Shown: positions 17,404-26,661 of the stretch, one piece after another
Layout: each line of letters begins with the position of its first letter
Position numbering within the stretch: position 1 is the first letter of the stretch
DNA from: an uncultured Bacteroidales bacterium
GTDB taxonomy: Bacteria > Bacteroidota > Bacteroidia > Bacteroidales > Bacteroidaceae
DNA length: 37,089 nt
Assembly (NCBI GenBank): GCA_902766625.1
Contig: CACXEH010000128.1
Location: 1-37,089, forward strand
Direction of reading: 5' to 3'
Position numbers and translations under genes: made by a program
The notes under the pieces: generated by a model
What the model was told of the DNA's origin: nothing
Seen by the model: the letters and a program-made list of their open reading frames with translations, nothing else
Databases searched by the model: none

Positions 17404-18558
17404 CTACTCAAAATAGAATTTATATATCGGACTGCCATTACATGACATCATAATGTCATTACCATACCTGAAGAATCCCTCAGGTTCGATGGGGAAGCCA
17501 TCGCCAAGGAGGTCAATGTCGTTAATCAATTTACGGTTTTTCAGGTCTACAATACGAAGATAGATGAAATTACAGGAAGGATAGCCCTGAGAGATGTAGA
17601 GTTTGTTATTCCAGATAAAACCGCCCTGCATATTCATAGCACTGATATTTTTAGTGCTGTTCAACTCGAATATTTCATAAGAGTCCAATATATCCGCATC
17701 GTTCAGATAAACCTCTTCAGCGGACAGCTTTACCGGGGCAAACTTACTAATACGGCAATTCAGATAATTGCTTGCTGATGTTGTATTATTGCGTGAATAT
17801 GTATAGCAATATCCTGTCTGCGGGTCTATGGTGAAATTAGCATTACCCATGGCATTGCTGAAGGTGGACTTAGGAAGATAGATTGTTTGTACTTGCTCCA
17901 TCTTCAGTATATTGTATTCTGTTCCGGCGGAATTCATCGTCGGGAGCAGGCGGAAGACAGTCACGAAACAGCGTCCGGTAGAACTGGGAGCGCGCTGGCT
18001 GATATAGAGCAACGGAAACGGGTCGCTCTCGTCATATTTGAATGTGCCGAACGTGCTCTGATTGCAATGGTAAAGCACCGATGAAGACGAAGCGCTGACC
18101 GTCTCGTTATGAGCGGTCATGTTGCATATCGCCACTACGCGCTTTGTCTGCAAATTATACATATATACCGTTGCCAATTTATCTTTCACAAGGAAAAGAT
18201 ATTTGCCATAAGCAGCGGAGCTCTGGTGAGAATAGCTGTTGTCGGAATATACCTCATAGGCATATTTACTGGCGCCTTCCAATGCGATGTGGTCTCCGGT
18301 ATAGGCAACAGGGACAATGTCTTTGGGAAAGTTCAGATCCGTTGTATCGTTAACTGCTATAGTCACTTCATCAGACCAATAGCTTTTCTTGATGACGCTT
18401 GTTTCCAGCGTAAAGACGATTGAGTCAATCTCACTGTTTCTTATCGCTACAGTTTTCCCGTTATTGCGATGAAATACCATGGCTTTCTCTTGAGCTGCAA
18501 TCAGGACTGGCATGCTCATAAAAAGGATAATTGCCAGGATACATTTTTTTATATACAT
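17404..18558 (-). CDS. Secreted protein of unknown function, first of a paralogous pair
   Basis: The 384-residue protein has a signal peptide (MYIKKCILAIILFMSMPVLIAA). The motif NSEIDSIVF follows at about 42-50, then a beta-rich body with propeller-like strands. LLYISQRA, LRIVDLKNRKLINDIDLLG and FTIDPQTGYCYTYSRN recur in related form in the downstream paralogue, which suggests duplication followed by strong divergence. No catalytic motif or sorting tail is seen, so the job may be binding rather than catalysis (inference). A -7 box (18580-18587) sits 22 bp before the ATG. The propeller glycosidase gene ends 105 bp upstream, so the three exported proteins may act together. Confidence 0.75.
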   Translation of the reverse strand: MYIKKCILAIILFMSMPVLIAAQEKAMVFHRNNGKTVAIRNSEIDSIVFTLETSVIKKSYWSDEVTIAVNDTTDLNFPKDIVPVAYTGDHIALEGASKYAYEVYSDNSYSHQSSAAYGKYLFLVKDKLATVYMYNLQTKRVVAICNMTAHNETVSASSSSVLYHCNQSTFGTFKYDESDPFPLLYISQRAPSSTGRCFVTVFRLLPTMNSAGTEYNILKMEQVQTIYLPKSTFSNAMGNANFTIDPQTGYCYTYSRNNTTSASNYLNCRISKFAPVKLSAEEVYLNDADILDSYEIFELNSTKNISAMNMQGGFIWNNKLYISQGYPSCNFIYLRIVDLKNRKLINDIDLLGDGFPIEPEGFFRYGNDIMMSCNGSPIYKFYFE

Positions 18559-18579
18559 TTCAGATGTTGTTTATTGTTG

Positions 18580-18587
18580 CAAAGTTA
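18580..18587 (-). promoter_or_regulatory. -7 promoter box of the paralogous pair
   Basis: TAACTTTG on the minus strand matches TAnnTTTG and is identical to the boxes before gyrA and the propeller glycosidase. No -33 TTTG is seen at 19-21 bp. Transcription would begin near 18573, about 15 bases before the ATG at 18558. Confidence 0.5.
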
Positions 18588-18663
18588 TTAAAAATATCAT
18601 ATCTTTTTCCTCCTTTTTTAGCTTTTTCGTGCTATGCCACTGGTTTCAAAAGGATTTGAGGGA

Positions 18664-20583
18664 CTACTTCCCCTCAGGCATTATTTTTCTTGTTATTCGT
18701 ATCCCTGAGATGAGCTGCAAATTAACGACACACGGCTCTACCGTATTCAACGGCATAGACAAACGGTTTCCCGTCAATTTACGTCTTGCCATCAGCCTGC
18801 CGTCAATAGCATAGACTGCAACCTCGTCAATGGATTCCCTACATTCAATATCTAAACAGCTGTTGCGTAATGTTATCCTGGCTTCATCACCTACGGTGGT
18901 TGTACGGATTCCGGTCGGTACTTTCAACTGAAGAGGCATCCAGGTCCATGTCTTCTGCGCTTTAGCGTCAGGGATGGTTTCCGTCGCGATGCCTTCTGCT
19001 GTGGCGTCATACAGCACTATGTTTACGCGCATATCATTTGAAGGGGGCCCGGCAAGTTGCATATCTTCCCAGGGTATAGCAAGCTCCATTATGTAGTAAC
19101 CTATGTATCTCTTTACGGCCAGATGCGCCCCATTGCTGATACTGCTGTCCCAACCGCCTCTGTCGCCACCGGAAAAACGGGACACATTCCCATTGAGTTC
19201 ACAATAGTAGTTGTATGAGGTTTTCATGGGCCTGACAGCTACTGCTCCGGCAGTTTCGACATAAAGGCGCACTCCGTCAACATTGGATCCTTCCGCCTGT
19301 TGGGTGTTATCTGCGGCACGACAGAAGAAATACAAGGAGTCACTGTCATATGCGAAATCCATAGCGACTTCATGCCCTAACCCAGAGCCCATTTTTACCT
19401 GATTATGGTTGGTCGTGAAGTAATGGTCGTTAAACCTTTGTTTGCCGTCAACGACAGGAGTACTGTAATTTGCCGTAAACTGCGTCATTGCCAGACCGGT
19501 GACCATCTTGATTGTCCCATTAATACTGGCCACTGCTAAAATCGTACCGTCTTTCAAGACACAGAGCGAGTTCCACAAAGCCTGCTGGTCTGCCTGCAAG
19601 ATGAAAGGGCGCGTCATTGATTTGAAATTCTTCGCATCTTTATCTCCGACATAGGCATACATTGTGCGTTTGTCGCCATTGTTGAGCGCAGACTGATGTG
19701 ACAGTACTGTTTCGCCACTTGTCAGTTTGCGCAGATAAGGCGCACCACCTTTTGCCAAAGCGCAGAAGTCATAGTCAGGGGCCGCCAGACGGTTACCGCT
19801 GTTCGCATCAACCCAGTAGTTGTTCCAATTGGTCTCCAACAGGCACCTCACCGTTGCCGGCACAAAATCGCCGTAGCCGCATCCATTGTCTTCTATAGCG
19901 ACGACAATTGTTGAATTATCTTGCAGGAGTATAGGCACGGGCATACCGTCACGGTGTCCCTTGCGATAACTGACAATTTGAGCTGAGGTCCATGTCTTTC
20001 CCCTGTCAAGCGAACGGCACATGGAAATCTGTTGCTCGTTACTGGAAGTATAAGGACCCTCGTCAGAAAAATACAACTGCACCTCTCCCGACGGCAACTC
20101 CAACATAGAGGGCTCCCAACAACCGTCGGAGAAGGTGTAAGACGCATCATTCACCCATATCTCTTCACTCCAGTTCTTACCGCCGTCAGTGGAGCGCTTG
20201 CAACGGATTCCGAACAGGCGGTCCGGACTGTACGGAACAGACGGACGCGGATTGTAGGCTACGATAAGCGTTCCGTCAGACAACTGTATCACGTCTGGTA
20301 CGCAATTGGGAACATTATTAACATTTTGTACTATCTTGGTCGGAGTCGTCCATGTCTTGCCTTTGTCGCTGCTGAATGAGATTTTGATTCCAGCACCTTC
20401 GCAACATGCCATCAGCCTGCCGTCCTGCAGTTCTATAATCCTACTATAAACCCCCGAACTGAAAACTACATAAGGATTGGTTGAATCCCAGAAAAGACGG
20501 GAACTGTTATATGGTGCCACTGCAAATATCACACATGCGCACAGTGACATGACAGCTAAAGCAAGTGTTCTTTTGTTTTCCAT
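18664..20583 (-). CDS. Secreted Asp-box beta-propeller glycosidase-like protein (GH93-like) with CBM9-like domain and T9SS tail
   Basis: The 639-residue protein has a signal peptide (about 1-23). A six-bladed propeller follows (about 30-380) with three Asp boxes: SSDKGKTW 71-78, STDGGKNW 131-138 and SLDRGKTW 191-198. The segment GCWEPSMLELPSGEVQLYFS and the spacing of E157 (WEP) and E231 (AIEDN) recall GH93 exo-arabinanases, whose two catalytic glutamates lie about 72 residues apart. A GH33 sialidase is the alternative, but the arginine motif reads RII rather than RIP. A CBM9/DOMON-like domain follows (about 420-540, ELAIPWEDM). The last 75 residues (VAVYAIDGRLMARRKL, ITRKIMP) resemble a type A T9SS sorting domain. 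The frame opens at 20595, but ATG 20583 begins the signal peptide. It lies directly after the SusC/SusD operon. Confidence 0.75.
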   Translation of the reverse strand: MENKRTLALAVMSLCACVIFAVAPYNSSRLFWDSTNPYVVFSSGVYSRIIELQDGRLMACCEGAGIKISFSSDKGKTWTTPTKIVQNVNNVPNCVPDVIQLSDGTLIVAYNPRPSVPYSPDRLFGIRCKRSTDGGKNWSEEIWVNDASYTFSDGCWEPSMLELPSGEVQLYFSDEGPYTSSNEQQISMCRSLDRGKTWTSAQIVSYRKGHRDGMPVPILLQDNSTIVVAIEDNGCGYGDFVPATVRCLLETNWNNYWVDANSGNRLAAPDYDFCALAKGGAPYLRKLTSGETVLSHQSALNNGDKRTMYAYVGDKDAKNFKSMTRPFILQADQQALWNSLCVLKDGTILAVASINGTIKMVTGLAMTQFTANYSTPVVDGKQRFNDHYFTTNHNQVKMGSGLGHEVAMDFAYDSDSLYFFCRAADNTQQAEGSNVDGVRLYVETAGAVAVRPMKTSYNYYCELNGNVSRFSGGDRGGWDSSISNGAHLAVKRYIGYYIMELAIPWEDMQLAGPPSNDMRVNIVLYDATAEGIATETIPDAKAQKTWTWMPLQLKVPTGIRTTTVGDEARITLRNSCLDIECRESIDEVAVYAIDGRLMARRKLTGNRLSMPLNTVEPCVVNLQLISGIRITRKIMPEGK

Positions 20584-20606
20584 TAGAAACCACAATATCT
20601 TTTAGG

Positions 20607-20614
20607 CAAAGTTA
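20607..20614 (-). promoter_or_regulatory. -7 promoter box of the propeller glycosidase gene
   Basis: TAACTTTG on the minus strand matches TAnnTTTG, giving a start near 20600, 17 bases before the ATG. No TTTG is seen at the -33 distance. The gene thus appears to have its own promoter, separate from the SusC/SusD operon. Confidence 0.5.
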
Positions 20615-20682
20615 AGACTTTTTCCGTAGTCACCGGCATCCAGGTGCGGTTAATATACGAAGAAAGTATAGCCTTACCGTAT

Positions 20683-20787
20683 GAAGTTTTCTGTCCCGTC
20701 TTGCAGAATGTCCGTCCCTGACAATGGAAGCAACATCCCGACCCATGGAATTTATATTCCACCCAATAGAACTGAAAAGATATCACG
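20683..20787. repeat. Array B of the 21-bp palindromic repeat
   Basis: Five units start at 20683, 20704, 20725, 20746 and 20767, exactly 21 bp apart. The best copy is TGGAATTTATATTCCA at 20746-20761. CAGAATGTCCGTCCCT and TGGAAGCAACATCCCG are degenerate, and the outer units keep only one half each. It lies between the glycosidase promoter and the terminator of the FAS1-SusC-SusD operon. Confidence 0.75.
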
Positions 20788-20894
20788 ACAAATGACTGAC
20801 GGCAAGACTACTCCTGCGCATCACCATCCTCGACGTAGCTCAGAAATATCACAATAAGGGCGGGCAGAAGAGAAAAACAATAAGGATAAAGGCC

Positions 20895-20933
20895 AAAAAA
20901 TAAGAGAGATACCCTTGTGGAGTATCTCTCTTA
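20895..20933 (-). terminator. Intrinsic terminator of the FAS1-SusC-SusD operon
   Basis: TAAGAGAGATAC (20901-20912) pairs perfectly with GTATCTCTCTTA (20922-20933) around a nine-base loop. On the minus strand the stem is followed by six T (20895-20900). It begins 21 bp after the SusD stop. Confidence 0.92.
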
Positions 20934-20954
20934 CAAATATCATCTAATTAAACC

Positions 20955-23198
20955 CTACTTCTCTACAGGTAGGCTGAAGTACCAATTCTTCTCATTAGAT
21001 AATTTATCAAACAATGACGTATTATACTGAGAGTAGTCATCGGTAACATTGTAGTCACGCCGTGCCACCTTCCATGCAAGCCATTTTGTTCCATCCAAAC
21101 CGGCTGCTGTTTTGTGACCTGCGATTCTCATAAGATCGATGAAACGGTTGCACTCAAATGCAGTCTCAAGTGCGCATTCGTCAACTATAAAATTCTCGAC
21201 TGCGTTGATAATTGCATTCTTGTCTGTAACCAGCAAAGTGTCTTCATTGTGGAGACGTGCCTCGCATTCAAGTTGTTGCTCATAAGTCCATCCTTGGGCA
21301 ATAGCAGAATCTTCGGCAATCTTCTTGGCTACCATTCTTGCGTATGTGTACACTGAGTCATAATGTCCGCCAGTGTCACCGCAACCACGTCCATGGATTC
21401 CGTAGCCCTTTTCTACCGGGTCAATATAGTCAAATGTCGGTGAGATCTTGAAGCCGATAGCCTCTGGATAATTCTCAGACTCTTTGATTTCATCTAATGA
21501 AACATAGTAGCAGCCACCGTCTTTCTTTTCAGGAGCAACAAACGCTTCAACATTCAACAAGGTACTGTCAACCGTGTAGCCGTCCATGAACCAAAGCGTA
21601 TCTCTCATGACAAAACCTTCGTCATCGTACATCAGATTTCCAAACTCATCCTTCTTGTCTACAATAACACCTACGGTATCTGTTGTATAAATGCCGGAGC
21701 CTTCTTCCTCTTCGTATGTCTGTGTATAGTATTCATTCATGTCGAAGAAGCCGTATGTAGGCAATGACTGATTGGATAAGCCGTCTTTCAATACGCCGAA
21801 TGCAAGTTCAGGGAATCCCATGCGGTTGATAGCCTCAGCATAACGTAGCCATACGACAGGATTACGGTACAATGCATAAGAATATGCGTTATTAAATTGA
21901 TTCGGAAGCAAGTTGCGTGATGACAGCACACTCATCAAACCATTGTTTCTTGATGAAGCAGGAACATACTTGTCAATGATGCGGGAACGCGTTCCATCGG
22001 CAAATTCTACCATAGGAGCAGTAGCATACAAACGGGCATCACCTACGCCATCATAAGACTCACTGAAATCAATCAAGGGAGAGTAGTTGTTATACACCTG
22101 ACTCTGATTCAATGAAATATAACCCTGTGAAGGTAACAGTTGCTGATACTCATTATTAGCCGATACACTGATGTTACTACCTCTTCTGACCGATGTAGTA
22201 AATCCGAATACATTCTGGACGGATGTCAGAACCTGTCCGTATTGAGAACTTGTAGCACCGGCAGCAACAACCAATCTTTCTCTTGTATTGTTGCTTGAGA
22301 AAGCATCTAACCAGCTGTAACGAGTCAAATCGTAGTATCTGTTATCAGAAGAACCAGCGACTCCGGCTGTCATATAATAACTATTGTTCATATTCGCATT
22401 ATACGGTGTCGTAAAGCGAATACTATTATTATAGTAAGACTTGTCGAAGAAATGGAAATACATCTCTGCAGCTTTCTGATATTGGTTTTGCATCAAATAT
22501 GCATCACCTAATATCAATTCTGCAGGGAAGAACATCTGGCAGGTATTGAAACTACCGGAACCAGTAGAAACACTGCTATAGTTAGGCAAGCCTAATGAAG
22601 CCTGTATTTCATACGCATTCATTACACCTGACTCCATGAATCTGTCAACAACATTGTCCTTTGATATTGTCACACCCTTTGTCATCAGTTCATTAGCGTC
22701 AGCTACACTTGAAATAGGCTCTGTAATATATGGAACTGTACCATAGAGGTTAATCAACTGCAGATATGCCCATGAACGGATGATTACGACTTCAGCATAT
22801 TCACGCTTCATCTCGGCATAGCCGTTCTTGGTTGAAACAGTATCAGCCTTTGCCAGATAGAAATTACATGAATTGATGATATGATAGTAATCAGCAACAT
22901 TCAACAATGCATTGCTACCATCCTCAGGATTTTCGAAATTAACAAGTTCCATGATGGAGTCAGTAGTATAGGCGCTTGTTGTAACCAAGTCACTTCTTGT
23001 TGCATCAAGAATGATTGTACGCTCTGCAACTTTCTGGACACTCATCAAGATACCAAATGCAGAATACACAGAGTCTTGAGCAAAATTCTCTGAATAACGA
23101 TCCATATTCGGCTCCAGCATATCGGAACAAGATGTTCCGAAAATGCCAAAACTCAAAATACCAATCAATAGAGCTATAAAAGATTTTTTAGTATTCAT
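20955..23198 (-). CDS. SusD/RagB-family outer-membrane lipoprotein (long form)
   Basis: SusD-type proteins are surface lipoproteins that cap the SusC barrel and hold the substrate. The signal peptide ends in a lipobox with C24 (FGTSCSDM). The N-terminal half has the TPR-like SusD helices (YAEVVIIRSWAYLQLINLYGTVPYITEP), and the C-terminal core is recognisable (CALETAFECNRFIDLMRIAGHK). At 747 residues it is longer than the usual 500-600. The extra length is mainly at about 475-640, an acidic stretch containing YEEEEGSG, DDEGFVMRD and GIHGRGCGDTGGH. It starts 12 bp after its SusC partner and is the last gene of the operon. The substrate is unknown. Confidence 0.9.
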   Translation of the reverse strand: MNTKKSFIALLIGILSFGIFGTSCSDMLEPNMDRYSENFAQDSVYSAFGILMSVQKVAERTIILDATRSDLVTTSAYTTDSIMELVNFENPEDGSNALLNVADYYHIINSCNFYLAKADTVSTKNGYAEMKREYAEVVIIRSWAYLQLINLYGTVPYITEPISSVADANELMTKGVTISKDNVVDRFMESGVMNAYEIQASLGLPNYSSVSTGSGSFNTCQMFFPAELILGDAYLMQNQYQKAAEMYFHFFDKSYYNNSIRFTTPYNANMNNSYYMTAGVAGSSDNRYYDLTRYSWLDAFSSNNTRERLVVAAGATSSQYGQVLTSVQNVFGFTTSVRRGSNISVSANNEYQQLLPSQGYISLNQSQVYNNYSPLIDFSESYDGVGDARLYATAPMVEFADGTRSRIIDKYVPASSRNNGLMSVLSSRNLLPNQFNNAYSYALYRNPVVWLRYAEAINRMGFPELAFGVLKDGLSNQSLPTYGFFDMNEYYTQTYEEEEGSGIYTTDTVGVIVDKKDEFGNLMYDDEGFVMRDTLWFMDGYTVDSTLLNVEAFVAPEKKDGGCYYVSLDEIKESENYPEAIGFKISPTFDYIDPVEKGYGIHGRGCGDTGGHYDSVYTYARMVAKKIAEDSAIAQGWTYEQQLECEARLHNEDTLLVTDKNAIINAVENFIVDECALETAFECNRFIDLMRIAGHKTAAGLDGTKWLAWKVARRDYNVTDDYSQYNTSLFDKLSNEKNWYFSLPVEK

Positions 23199-23210
23199 TG
23201 TGTTTCTTTT

Positions 23211-26200
23211 TTACAAGTTAATAGTAACACCGAAATTAAAGTTTCTTGACATAGGTATCATGCCAGCATCAACTCCTTGATATAAAATATTATTTGAACA
23301 AGAAACTTCTGGATCGGTTCCGAGATATTTAGTCAGAGTTACGACATTGTTTGCCTCGCCCCAGACTGTCAATCCCTGCAACCATGAAAGATTCAACGGT
23401 AACTTATAAGTCAGACGTACTTTCTTCAATTTCAAATAAGAGCCATCTTCAATCCAGCGATCGGAGAAACGTTCATTGTTCACCCATTCTGAACTCTGTG
23501 TCATTACGGCACGAGGAACACTTGTCGGCTGACCATCGTATGTCCAACGGTTGCATAATGCAGTGGTCTGATTCCACAAATTGTTTCCCTTCTCTAACTG
23601 AGAACGCTGATAATTGTAAATGTCATTACCCAAAGAATACTTGAAGATAACATCCAAAGTGAACTGTTTCCAAACTAACTTGGTATAGAAATTACCGTAG
23701 ATGTCTGGGTTAGGATCTCCAATCTGCACCATGTCGGCTTCTGAAATCCATCCGTCACCATTCTGGTCAATGAAATGAACATCACCGGCCTTGAAGTTGC
23801 GATATGGATCACCTGTATAACCTGTAGGATATCTCAAATAACCATATGCACCAGCTGTACTTGCCTGAGCGTCTGTTGTGAATATTCCATCAGTCTTATA
23901 GCCATAGAAAACACCCGCAGCTTTGCCAACAGCGGTAAGAACATTGTCAGTACCATAAACAGAAGTTGTGTAACCGTTGATTGTCTTATAGATACCATTA
24001 CGAGAGCCGTTTGCATCCAAATTATACAATTCAATACCTTCTGTTCTTAATGATTTGATTTCATTATTGTAATGTCCTAATGAGAAACCTGCTTCCCATT
24101 TGAAGTTCTTAGTGTTCAATAGGATTGCATTAACATTCAGGTTTACGCCCTTGTTGGTCAAGGAACCATTGTTAGCCCACATAACGGGCAGACCAGTAAG
24201 GTAACTTACTTCTTGCAATGACAACAAATTAGATGTCTTACTGAAGAATACGTTAGCGCCCAATGTCAAACGGTTGTCAAACAAACTTGTCTCAAGACCG
24301 ATGTTGAAGCGACGTGTTGTTTCCCACTGAATGGAGGTGTTGGCAATATTAGCCAGACGTAATGCTGTAGCGCTACTGAAGAATTTGATGTTCTCGAAGT
24401 ATGTACGCGTAGCGTAGTTGTCAATGTGGTCATTACCTACTTCCTCATAACCGGCAGAAAGTTTCATGTAATTGACCATGTCTGACTTAAACCAAGGTTC
24501 AGCAGAAATCAACCATGCTGCTTGTACTGATGGGAAGAGACCCCATTTAACGCCAAACAGTTTCACACCCTCATCTGCATTCTTTCCGAAGCGTGAAGAA
24601 GTCTGAGTGGTAACACCAGCATTAAGGAAATAACGGTTCTTGAAATTATAACCGGCATGCAGATAGTATGAGAGTTCCAACCACTTGTCGTTAACACCGC
24701 CATAGGTAAGATAAGCCAAATTGTAAGTCAAGTTTGGCATCTTATCATTTTGGTTATTATATCCGCTTAAGTAACTGTCAGAATAGTTAAACGAATTCAA
24801 GCGGAAACCAGCGATAGCATTCAGATTGTGAGCACCGAAATTTTTCTTAAATGACAAATATAAATTGTTTGTAATTTCATTCTCGGTACTTGACTGAGAC
24901 TTAACCGCACTGCGGATGTTACCCATTCCTTCAACAAACTTGCTTGGAGTTCCATCCCAAGGCAGATAATATTTCTCACTTGTACTATTCAGGATATAGC
25001 TGAAACGATCACCCAGTGTGAAATATTTATTAATCTCATAGCGAGGATTAAAATTCAGCATGAACTGAGTTTGTTCTTGATAGTTCTTGTTGTCTCCATC
25101 ACCGTTACGGAGAATCCAATATGGATTTGTTAATGCTTCGGTACCATACGTTGTAGAGAATCTAAAAGGATTGGCATTTGCGGAATATTCCTGACCGGAA
25201 TAAACCTTAGGATCCAAATAAATTCTATTCATATAAGAAGCATCGTCCCAATAAACAACATAATTATATTTGTTAATCATTGGAGCAACGAGTGTTCCTA
25301 ATACATTCGGTGAAGAAATATTCGCAGCAGTATAATTCGGCATCCAACCATTATCAAGCACATAATTAGTATTACGGGCATATGAAATATCGAATGACGC
25401 AAATACTTTCTCAAACAAATTAATGTCTGTGTTGAATCGGATGTTCAAGCGGTCAAAAGAATTCTTCTTAACTGTAGCATCAGCTGTTGTGTAACCTAAT
25501 GACAAACCATACAAAGCAACGTCATCACCACCCTGTACATTCACTCTATAGTTTTGGGTGAACGCTGTCTTGTACAAGTCTTTCTGCCAGTCTGTATTAT
25601 TGTGATACAAATTATAATAAGTATAATTCGGATCCTCATTCATAAATGGCTGTCGGGATATACGATACAACGCCGCAGCGACAGAAGAGCCTCTTGTCGG
25701 CTCATATGTTCCTAAAATGCCAGACATATAATTGCGGTATTGATTACCATCCATCACATCAATTGTAGCAGGAGCTGTTTCAAAACCGCCATAGATACGA
25801 GCCTGAATTCGTGTAGCACGATTGCGACCACGTTTTGTAGCAATCTCAATCACGCCATTTGCACCTTTAGCACCATAGAATGCTGTACCAGTATTCAAAA
25901 CCTTGATTGACTCGATATCCTCCGGGTCAAGTGTGCTTAATACATTGTTCAGGAAACCAGTGTGCAAAGTTGTACGCTCATACTGCATATCCCAAATCAC
26001 GCCGTCAACAACTACTAATGGTTGAGTCGTAGCGTTCAGTGATGAAATACCATTCATAAGCATGTTAGCACCCTGGCCAGGCATTCCGCCGCGTGAGATA
26101 GTACGGATATTACCTTCAAGGAGGTTTTCAATCTCAGTCTCCGGAGTAATAGAAGACGGATCTTTGATGTTTACCTGCTTGTTAGTAAATATATCGGTTC

Positions 26201-26633
26201 CATTCTTATAGAAGGAAGAGAATGCAGAACTGTACAGTTTCGTTACCTGATTCTTCTTCTGTATCGCAATTTGAACAGAATTATAGTCAGGAGAAGAAAT
26301 AAACAAAGATGTTGCGAAAACAGGTACAGAGAATTTATAGCATCCGTCTTCTTCTGTCATAGTAGAGTAACGGGCATCATCTAATGTTTCTACACGAACA
26401 CCACTGATAGGCTTCTTTGTTACAGCATCTACAATCTGCCCACTAACTTCTTTCATCTCATATTTAGGAAGGCTGGCTGCTTTGCGTGGCTGTTTCCTGA
26501 CAACAGCTACTTCCTCTTCCTCTTCTGTCACATCATCTTGAGCATATGAAGACATTACTCCAGTATAGAAAAACATACAGAGAACAACGCCCAAGACCTT
26601 AGCCAAAAAATAATTTTTATTTATATGTTTCAT
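23211..26633 (-). CDS. SusC/RagA-family TonB-linked outer-membrane transporter
   Basis: This 1140-residue TonB-dependent barrel imports large substrates together with SusD. It has a signal peptide (cleaved near SSYA/QDD), an acidic then basic linker (EEEEEVAVVRKQPRK), a carboxypeptidase-D-like domain (about 45-130: VSGQIVDAVTKKPISGVRV), the plug (about 150-290: PLVVVDGVIWD, GAKGANGVIEIATKRG) and the 22-stranded barrel ending GVTINL. A DQNGDGWISEADM loop is the usual Ca-binding-like segment. No TonB-box-like EVVVTG string is evident before the plug, unlike the other SusC here. The frame starts at a TTG at 26642; ATG 26633 is preferred. It lies between a FAS1 lipoprotein gene and its SusD partner. 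Confidence 0.93.
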   Translation of the reverse strand: MKHINKNYFLAKVLGVVLCMFFYTGVMSSYAQDDVTEEEEEVAVVRKQPRKAASLPKYEMKEVSGQIVDAVTKKPISGVRVETLDDARYSTMTEEDGCYKFSVPVFATSLFISSPDYNSVQIAIQKKNQVTKLYSSAFSSFYKNGTDIFTNKQVNIKDPSSITPETEIENLLEGNIRTISRGGMPGQGANMLMNGISSLNATTQPLVVVDGVIWDMQYERTTLHTGFLNNVLSTLDPEDIESIKVLNTGTAFYGAKGANGVIEIATKRGRNRATRIQARIYGGFETAPATIDVMDGNQYRNYMSGILGTYEPTRGSSVAAALYRISRQPFMNEDPNYTYYNLYHNNTDWQKDLYKTAFTQNYRVNVQGGDDVALYGLSLGYTTADATVKKNSFDRLNIRFNTDINLFEKVFASFDISYARNTNYVLDNGWMPNYTAANISSPNVLGTLVAPMINKYNYVVYWDDASYMNRIYLDPKVYSGQEYSANANPFRFSTTYGTEALTNPYWILRNGDGDNKNYQEQTQFMLNFNPRYEINKYFTLGDRFSYILNSTSEKYYLPWDGTPSKFVEGMGNIRSAVKSQSSTENEITNNLYLSFKKNFGAHNLNAIAGFRLNSFNYSDSYLSGYNNQNDKMPNLTYNLAYLTYGGVNDKWLELSYYLHAGYNFKNRYFLNAGVTTQTSSRFGKNADEGVKLFGVKWGLFPSVQAAWLISAEPWFKSDMVNYMKLSAGYEEVGNDHIDNYATRTYFENIKFFSSATALRLANIANTSIQWETTRRFNIGLETSLFDNRLTLGANVFFSKTSNLLSLQEVSYLTGLPVMWANNGSLTNKGVNLNVNAILLNTKNFKWEAGFSLGHYNNEIKSLRTEGIELYNLDANGSRNGIYKTINGYTTSVYGTDNVLTAVGKAAGVFYGYKTDGIFTTDAQASTAGAYGYLRYPTGYTGDPYRNFKAGDVHFIDQNGDGWISEADMVQIGDPNPDIYGNFYTKLVWKQFTLDVIFKYSLGNDIYNYQRSQLEKGNNLWNQTTALCNRWTYDGQPTSVPRAVMTQSSEWVNNERFSDRWIEDGSYLKLKKVRLTYKLPLNLSWLQGLTVWGEANNVVTLTKYLGTDPEVSCSNNILYQGVDAGMIPMSRNFNFGVTINL

Positions 26634-26661
26634 TTTTGTCAATTTAAAAAGTTAATTGGCA

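Larger units (their letters stand above)
20584..20954. other. Intergenic region between SusD and the propeller glycosidase
   Basis: These 371 bp hold the glycosidase -7 box (20607-20614), array B (20683-20787) and the SusC/SusD operon terminator (20895-20933). Bases 20788-20894 show no gene or motif that I recognise. Confidence 0.8.

Noticed and set aside
18571..18600. Nine-codon frame on the minus strand after a GGAGG at 18609-18613
   Set aside because: Bacteroidota rarely rely on Shine-Dalgarno sites, and the frame overlaps the -7 box of the next gene. A chance match is likelier than a leader peptide.
18664..20583. Confident call of sialidase (GH33)
   Set aside because: Asp boxes are shared by several propeller families, the RIP motif is RII, and the WEP region fits GH93 better.
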